From Nitrososphaeria archaeon (GTDB taxonomy: Archaea; Thermoproteota; Nitrososphaeria; JACIWG01): DNA of 9,213 nt. A program made the translations under genes and the position numbers. The stretch spans positions 1 to 9,213 of the forward strand of contig JACIWG010000056.1 of assembly GCA_014361085.1 (NCBI GenBank), written 5' to 3'. Positions 5,268-9,213 of the stretch are shown here, piece by piece; the first letter of the stretch is position 1, and every line of letters begins with the position of its first letter. Below the pieces are notes generated by a model. It was given only the letters and a program-made list of their open reading frames with translations, did not search any database and was not told the DNA's origin.

Positions 5268-6209
5268 ATGAATATAATGTTAACAGTTTCAGGAATACAT
5301 TCAAGGTCTAGAAAACTTATTGAGGCTACTAGAAGGTTTAGGAAGGGCGAATTGGATTACAGTGAACTTGAAAAAATTTTTGTGAATGATGTAAAAAACT
5401 TTGTCAAGTTGCAGGAGAAGGCTGAAATAGAAATATTTTCTGACGGAATGCTGAACTGGCATGACCTGCTAAGACCATTAATAGAATGCGTTGATGGAAT
5501 AAAGTGTGGACCATATTTTAGGTGGTTTGAAACAAACACCTTCTACAGGCAGCCTATTGTAGTAGAAAATTTGAGTGTTAAACGTGAATGTATTAGAAAG
5601 TTTTTTAACTTCAACCTATTACCGGAAGAAAAAAAGAAAATAGTAATATTACCTGGACCATACACTTGCACAATACTTTCAAAAACAAAACTATCTGAGG
5701 GATTAAATACATTTTCAAAGGCCATTAAGGATATTATCAGGAGCTTAGAAGAATATAGTGAACTGATTATACTTTTACATGAACCCTGCCTAGTTTATAA
5801 AAAATATTTTCCAGACAATAAACTCTTTCCACAACTTAAAGACGTATACAGTAGAATATATTCTGAAAACCCAAAAAATTACATTATACACACATATTTT
5901 GGTAGTATAGAAAATGTTATCGAACTATTATCTGAGCTAAAATGCTGGATTGGAGTGGACATGATAGAAACATCATACCATATTCTAAAAAAAATGGAAA
6001 AAACGAATATCATGCTAGGAATACTTGACTCGCAAAATCCAATAATAGAAACACCTAAAACAATCAACCTTTACCTTGGAAACCTTAAGGAGATAGAGAA
6101 CAAGGAATTGATATTCTGCCCGAACACAGATTTAAGATACCTTCCTAGGAATATAGCGGACAAGAAAATTTTAGCATTAAAAAAGATTAAGGAAATGTTG
6201 GTGAACTAG
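5268..6209 (+). CDS. MetE N-terminal-domain-like protein (no visible zinc site)
   Basis: At 313 residues it resembles the N-terminal barrel of cobalamin-independent methionine synthase, as found in separate MetE-like archaeal proteins. Seen are a degenerate GSYPRS-like start (GIHSRSRKLI at 9-18), FSDGMLNWHDLLRP at 57-70, the family block RWFETNTFYRQPIV at 85-98, LPGPYTC at 128-134, LHEPCLV at 170-176 (DEP position), IHTYFG at 207-212 and CPNTDLRYLPR at 284-294. The catalytic His-x-Cys and late Cys are not kept: HTY replaces HxC, and N286/D287 stand at the C-terminal Cys region. It therefore probably does not bind catalytic zinc. In full-length MetE this half helps bind the folate. Its stop is one base before the next gene, which encodes a catalytic-type MetE barrel, so the two likely form a complex. 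The SD is weak; an ATG at 5277 is an alternative start. Confidence 0.78.
   Translation: MNIMLTVSGIHSRSRKLIEATRRFRKGELDYSELEKIFVNDVKNFVKLQEKAEIEIFSDGMLNWHDLLRPLIECVDGIKCGPYFRWFETNTFYRQPIVVENLSVKRECIRKFFNFNLLPEEKKKIVILPGPYTCTILSKTKLSEGLNTFSKAIKDIIRSLEEYSELIILLHEPCLVYKKYFPDNKLFPQLKDVYSRIYSENPKNYIIHTYFGSIENVIELLSELKCWIGVDMIETSYHILKKMEKTNIMLGILDSQNPIIETPKTINLYLGNLKEIENKELIFCPNTDLRYLPRNIADKKILALKKIKEMLVN
6200..6204 (+). promoter_or_regulatory. SD supporting the GTG start at 6211
   Basis: GGTGA, inside the last codons of the upstream gene, ends six bases before the GTG at 6211. It supports this non-ATG start, which lies a single base after the preceding TAG. Confidence 0.5.
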
Positions 6210-6210
6210 A

Positions 6211-7395
6211 GTGTATCTTACACAGGAAATAGGCAGTATACCGAAACCAAAATGGTTCACGAACTATATTAAAAAAGTGCCTGTTTCAGAAAAGGACTTT
6301 GAGGAAATAGTATTTTGGGGAGAGTTTCTGGAAATAGAAAACTATAGGAGCCTTATAGAACTCCTTAAACAGAATGAAGACCATGATGGGATAATAAGGT
6401 GGGCGGTAACTTTTGTGATAAGATTTTTTGAAAAAATAGGATTAGATGTAATATATACGGGGGAAGTTTTAAGGAAAGAAATGTACGAGCACGCTATTTC
6501 GAGAATAGGAGGTTTCAAATTTTTGGGTGAAGTCCAATCTTTAGACAACAGGTACTATAATATTGCAAGCGTAGTAGATGAAGTTTATAGGAAAAAGCCA
6601 ATATATTTGGAAGAGTTTAAAATAGCAAAGAATGTTTCAAGAAAAAAGCTGAAGGTTCCAATAATTGGGCCTTACACTCTTGCAGACTGGTCATTAAACC
6701 AATACTATTATATAAGATTACTTAAAAAGGCTGCATCAATAAAGGAAGCTAAAAAGAGGGCGAGAGAAAAGCTTGCACTTTCGTTGGTAGAAAATGTTTT
6801 CAGAAAGGAGGTTAGGGAGCTTATAGAAAATGGTGCTGAATGGATACAAGTTGATGAACCGGCTGCAACAACACACCCGGACAGGGAAGAAATGCTCTTG
6901 TTTGTTGAATGCTTTAATGAGCTGACAAAAGGATTTCATATAAGGTTCAGCCTACACAACTGTTACAGCGACTACAATATACTATCAAAATATGTTCCAA
7001 TGCTAGAGAACTGTTACCAGCTTGCACTAGAGTTCGCTAACAGGGACACATTAAACTTGGGAAAAGATGATGAAAATAGGGTAGGTTACAGTGAGTTAAA
7101 GCTTTTCATAGAAAATGGTTATAATGGAAACTTTGGATTAGGAGTTTTACATGTGCTAGACTATGATGGAGAATCAAAAAATTTTGCAAGCGTAGAAAAT
7201 AAGACACTAATAGAATCACCATATCTAATCAGGGATAGGCTAGATTACGCGTCTAAGATTGTGGGAGACCCTTCAAAGATTATGGCTAACCCTGACTGTG
7301 GACTTAGAACAAGAAGAGATTGGAAAGTAGTGTGGAAGAAGCTTAGGAACATGGTTGATGCAGCAAAAATGGAAGATAAGGTTAAGACATATTAA
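6211..7395 (+). CDS. metE: MetE catalytic-domain-type methionine synthase
   Basis: A 394-residue protein with a GTG start that resembles the catalytic half of cobalamin-independent methionine synthase, which methylates homocysteine to methionine. Motifs: QEIGSIPKPKW at 5-15 (GSxPRP-like start), TGEVLRKEMYEH at 83-94, IIGPYTLADW at 151-160, QVDEPA at 213-218 (homocysteine site), SLHNC with H249 and C251, LALEFAN with E274, GVLHVLDYDGE at 311-321 and NPDCGLRTR with C363. H249, C251, E274 and C363 form a full MetE zinc set. It is longer than core enzymes of about 310-340 residues, mainly through an early insertion near 20-60. The partner is the zinc-less MetE N-terminal-like protein one base upstream, suggesting a split enzyme. 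The methyl donor (methyl-tetrahydrofolate, methyl-tetrahydromethanopterin or a corrinoid protein) cannot be told from sequence. No corrinoid-binding domain is in the window. Confidence 0.82.
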   Translation: MYLTQEIGSIPKPKWFTNYIKKVPVSEKDFEEIVFWGEFLEIENYRSLIELLKQNEDHDGIIRWAVTFVIRFFEKIGLDVIYTGEVLRKEMYEHAISRIGGFKFLGEVQSLDNRYYNIASVVDEVYRKKPIYLEEFKIAKNVSRKKLKVPIIGPYTLADWSLNQYYYIRLLKKAASIKEAKKRAREKLALSLVENVFRKEVRELIENGAEWIQVDEPAATTHPDREEMLLFVECFNELTKGFHIRFSLHNCYSDYNILSKYVPMLENCYQLALEFANRDTLNLGKDDENRVGYSELKLFIENGYNGNFGLGVLHVLDYDGESKNFASVENKTLIESPYLIRDRLDYASKIVGDPSKIMANPDCGLRTRRDWKVVWKKLRNMVDAAKMEDKVKTY

Positions 7396-7408
7396 TCTTG
7401 AAAAACTT

Positions 7409-7460
7409 TAATTCTGCAACGATAAAGGTATAGACTTATATGTTCTAAGTTGTAGAATTA
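7409..7460 (+). repeat. 12-bp inverted repeat (11/12) after metE
   Basis: TAATTCTGCAAC (7409-7420) and GTTGTAGAATTA (7449-7460) are complementary at 11 of 12 positions; the one mismatch would be a G-U pair in RNA. The 28-base spacer holds a TATA-like CTTATATG (7435-7442), and the right arm runs into TTATAAAC. It may be a 3'-end stem of the operon mRNA or a dyad around the next gene's promoter. Confidence 0.5.
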
Positions 7461-7465
7461 TAAAC
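7458..7465 (+). promoter_or_regulatory. Probable TATA box of the secreted-protein gene
   Basis: TTATAAAC is centred about 26 bases before a GTG at 7487 and 37 before the ATG at 7499. With a start near 7487 the leader would be about 12 bases. A second TATA-like site, CTTATATG, lies at 7435-7442. Confidence 0.4.
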
Positions 7466-7498
7466 TTAAATCTAGTATAATTGGGTGTGATAAAAGTT

Positions 7499-8350
7499 AT
7501 GAGCAAGGAACGTATCACTATTTTGGTACTATTCATATTATCGCTTACTATGGTACAAATTTTCTCTATAATGAAAAGGGATAGTTTTCAACCAAGTATA
7601 GGGGAGTATGTTGCAAAATTGAACATTTCAGGCGGAATTGCTGGAATGCAGATTGAAGTAAACTATTATGGTAATGGAAGCGTATTCTATAGAAATTTTA
7701 GAACAAATTTTGAGAAAAGCATTCAAGTTCCTGAAAATGTGAGCAAAGAATTTTTTGAGCGCCTAAAAAGTTTGGTTGAAGCTTATCCGAAAGGATTTAA
7801 GCTTGAACCAAAACCAGGTTCAGCCGACTTCTTCACATACAAACTTACCATAAGTTTAAAGGATAAGGAAGTATCATTTGAGTGGACTGACACCAGCGAG
7901 ATTATGCCGGAACTTTATGCTGTAACCCAGATTATTTACAAAATAAACGATATGATCGTTAGACCACCCAAACAAGAAATTATTTTAACTGTATTAATTG
8001 ACAAATACGAGTATAAGGTTGGTGAAAAGGTTGTCTTTAAAGTTGTCGCAAAAAATGTTGGTAGTGAAGATTTTAGATATAGTTCACCAACACCCTGCCA
8101 TCCAGACTTTAAAGTCACAATATATTTTCCAGATGGAAAGGAAATCGAAATTTATCCGAAGGATGTTCCAATGGGTAGACCATGCATTCAAGTTGTAGAA
8201 GAAAGGGTTCTGAAAGGCGGTGAAGAAAAGTCTTCAGAATATGAGTACATTTTTAATATAGCTGGAAATTATAGGGTATGGGTCTGTTTTCCCTACGCTC
8301 AATGGGCTGAGGAAAGATGGGAGAAAGAAATAGAAATTGTAGTTCACTAA
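7499..8350 (+). CDS. Membrane-anchored protein with emfourin-like and BsuPI-like domains
   Basis: With the ATG at 7499 the protein has 283 residues; in-frame TTG (7481) and GTG (7487) starts would add six or four. A GGTG at 7484-7487 could serve as SD. Residues about 6-24 (ITILVLFILSLTMVQIFSI) form one hydrophobic segment after a basic start, with no lipobox Cys, so it is a signal anchor or signal peptide and the rest is outside. Residues about 37-150 show NISGGIAGMQIEV, a helix VSKEFFERLKSLVE, PGSADFFTYKLTIS and a final helix, a pattern like the emfourin family of M4 metalloprotease inhibitors. Residues about 161-283 (YKVGEKVVFKVVAKNVGSE, TPCHPDFKVTIYFPDGK, and late NIAGNYRVWVCF) match the BsuPI-type beta-sandwich. 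Cys200, Cys229 and Cys263 could give one disulfide. Inhibition of extracellular proteases is a guess; it could also be an adhesion-type Ig-like protein. Confidence 0.65.
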   Translation: MSKERITILVLFILSLTMVQIFSIMKRDSFQPSIGEYVAKLNISGGIAGMQIEVNYYGNGSVFYRNFRTNFEKSIQVPENVSKEFFERLKSLVEAYPKGFKLEPKPGSADFFTYKLTISLKDKEVSFEWTDTSEIMPELYAVTQIIYKINDMIVRPPKQEIILTVLIDKYEYKVGEKVVFKVVAKNVGSEDFRYSSPTPCHPDFKVTIYFPDGKEIEIYPKDVPMGRPCIQVVEERVLKGGEEKSSEYEYIFNIAGNYRVWVCFPYAQWAEERWEKEIEIVVH

Positions 8351-8354
8351 TTTG

Positions 8355-8384
8355 ATTATATTTTTGACTTGAAAAGATATTTTA
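8355..8384 (+). promoter_or_regulatory. Candidate promoter of the EamA gene
   Basis: Two TATA-like sites lie in the 55-base gap. ATTATATT (8355-8362) would give a leader of about 20 bases, and GATATTTTA (8376-8384) is centred 26 bases before the GTG at 8406, which fits a leaderless message. The T5 at 8361-8365 could also end the upstream transcript. Confidence 0.35.
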
Positions 8385-8405
8385 GTGCCAAGTTTAGCAG
8401 CTTAA

Positions 8406-9213
8406 GTGTTGAACTTAAAATCTTCCATTCCACCAATAAACCCAAAACTGTTCCTGTTTATTGGCGTATTGAGCTTCGCCTTTGGAGCAATTTTAATAAA
8501 ATTTAGTAGTGCACCAGCGATAGCGATAGCCTTCTACAGACTATTTTTTGCAGCAATAATAATGGGAATAATAAGTTTAGGCAATAAAGTGAAACCATTA
8601 AAACTTGATAATAAAGATTTCATGTATCTAGTATTGAACGGATTTGTTCTAGCAACACATTTTGCACTATGGATTTCTTCACTAAAGTATACGACGGTAG
8701 CAGCAAGCGTTGTTTTAGTTGATACTTCACCCTTTTTTGCAACCATATTCGCTTACATTCTATTAAAAGAGAAGGCTGGAAGAAATCATGTCCTCGGAAT
8801 ACTATTATGCTTTTTTGGAACAGTACTGATTTTTTGCTCAGACCTAAATTTAGAAGGCAACTTGTATGGTGACATACTTGCTCTAGCTGGAGGAGTTTTA
8901 GCAGGATTCTACTTTTTTGTTGGAAGAAAAATGCGTCCAAAAATAGAATTTTTACCATATGTAACCTACGTGTACAGTTTTTCAGCGGCATTTTTACTAT
9001 TTTACATGATAGTATTCAGTGTACCATTTTTCGGTTACACATTAAACGATTACATAATATTCCTTCTACTTGCAGTAGGCCCATCCTGTCTCGGACACAA
9101 TTCATACAATTATAGCCTAAAATATTTGAAAGCATCAACTGTAAGCGCGACAGTATATGGTGAAGCATTAGGTTCAACAGTATTAGCCATAATACTATTT
9201 AACGAAATACCAT
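8406..9213 (+). CDS. EamA/DMT-superfamily permease, 3'-truncated
   Basis: The frame opens right after a TAA at 8403-8405 with GTG (8406) and TTG (8409) and stays open to the window end, about 269 residues of a family usually near 280-310. It is very hydrophobic. The first EamA repeat runs from about residue 16 (FLFIGVLSFAFGAILIKFSSAP, AFYRLFFAAIIMG) to about 142, with the typical ALWISSLKYTTVAASVVLVDTSP and ILLKEKAGRNHVLG blocks. The second begins near 156 (GDILALAGGVLAGFYF) and reaches YLKASTVSATVYGEALGSTV and the final NEIP, the usual place of the last conserved acidic loop before the last helix. About eight membrane segments are visible of the usual ten. These carriers move metabolites such as amino acids or their precursors; the substrate cannot be told. 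No SD is seen before the start. No tie to the methionine genes is shown. Confidence 0.85.
   Translation, partial: MLNLKSSIPPINPKLFLFIGVLSFAFGAILIKFSSAPAIAIAFYRLFFAAIIMGIISLGNKVKPLKLDNKDFMYLVLNGFVLATHFALWISSLKYTTVAASVVLVDTSPFFATIFAYILLKEKAGRNHVLGILLCFFGTVLIFCSDLNLEGNLYGDILALAGGVLAGFYFFVGRKMRPKIEFLPYVTYVYSFSAAFLLFYMIVFSVPFFGYTLNDYIIFLLLAVGPSCLGHNSYNYSLKYLKASTVSATVYGEALGSTVLAIILFNEIP

Noticed and set aside
8534..8991. Minus-strand open frames of 70 and 123 codons near the window end
   Set aside because: They are antisense to the EamA permease frame, whose motifs are clear and which stays open for 808 bases. The minus frames show no domain pattern.
1..9213. CRISPR array, transposon, tRNA/rRNA genes or a defence system
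   Set aside because: No regularly spaced repeats, transposase motifs, terminal repeats with target duplications, tRNA-like folds or defence-type domains were seen. The genes look like ordinary metabolic and regulatory archaeal genes.

Overview
The window is AT-rich (by eye about one third G+C) and looks archaeal. Several first genes have a TATA-like box centred about 26-29 bases before the start codon and no Shine-Dalgarno (SD) sequence, which is the layout of leaderless archaeal transcripts. Internal operon genes instead carry SD matches to the archaeal 16S tail. The inositol-phosphate synthase and the three MetE-superfamily proteins are also of archaeal type. A Thermoproteota-like lineage (Bathyarchaeia or a relative) is a reasonable guess, but the window has no rRNA or other marker that fixes it.

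Left part (1-2275): the 3' half of a URO-D superfamily methyltransferase-like gene (+) converges on a DapA/NAL-family lyase gene (-). That lyase gene is divergent from a two-gene unit of tiny stand-alone Lrp/AsnC effector-binding (RAM) domains, which overlap by one base (TAATG).

Middle (2276-7395): on the minus strand lie inositol-phosphate synthase (ino1) and, downstream of it, a 'core' methionine-synthase-like protein. Divergent from ino1 is an apparent operon of a PadR-type repressor, a YfcE/MJ0936-type metallophosphoesterase and two MetE-like genes one base apart. The first MetE-like protein resembles the MetE N-terminal half and has no visible zinc site. The second resembles the catalytic half and has a complete His-Cys-Glu-Cys set. 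Together they may form a split methionine synthase, controlled as a unit with the PadR protein. A perfect 8-bp inverted repeat lies just before the MetE pair.

Right part (7396-9213): a gene for a membrane-anchored, outward-facing protein whose two domains resemble the protease-inhibitor folds emfourin and BsuPI, then a DMT/EamA permease gene cut off by the window end. No mobile elements, CRISPR arrays, tRNAs or rRNAs were seen, and no stretch over 300 bases lacks a gene.

The common thread is methyl-group and methionine metabolism: three MetE-superfamily proteins, plus the structurally related URO-D-like protein, within about 7.4 kb. The most interesting items are the split MetE pair with its candidate regulator, the second MetE-like protein that seems to lack the zinc-ligand glutamate, and the putative double protease-inhibitor protein. 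All functions are inferred from motifs read by eye; no database search was possible.
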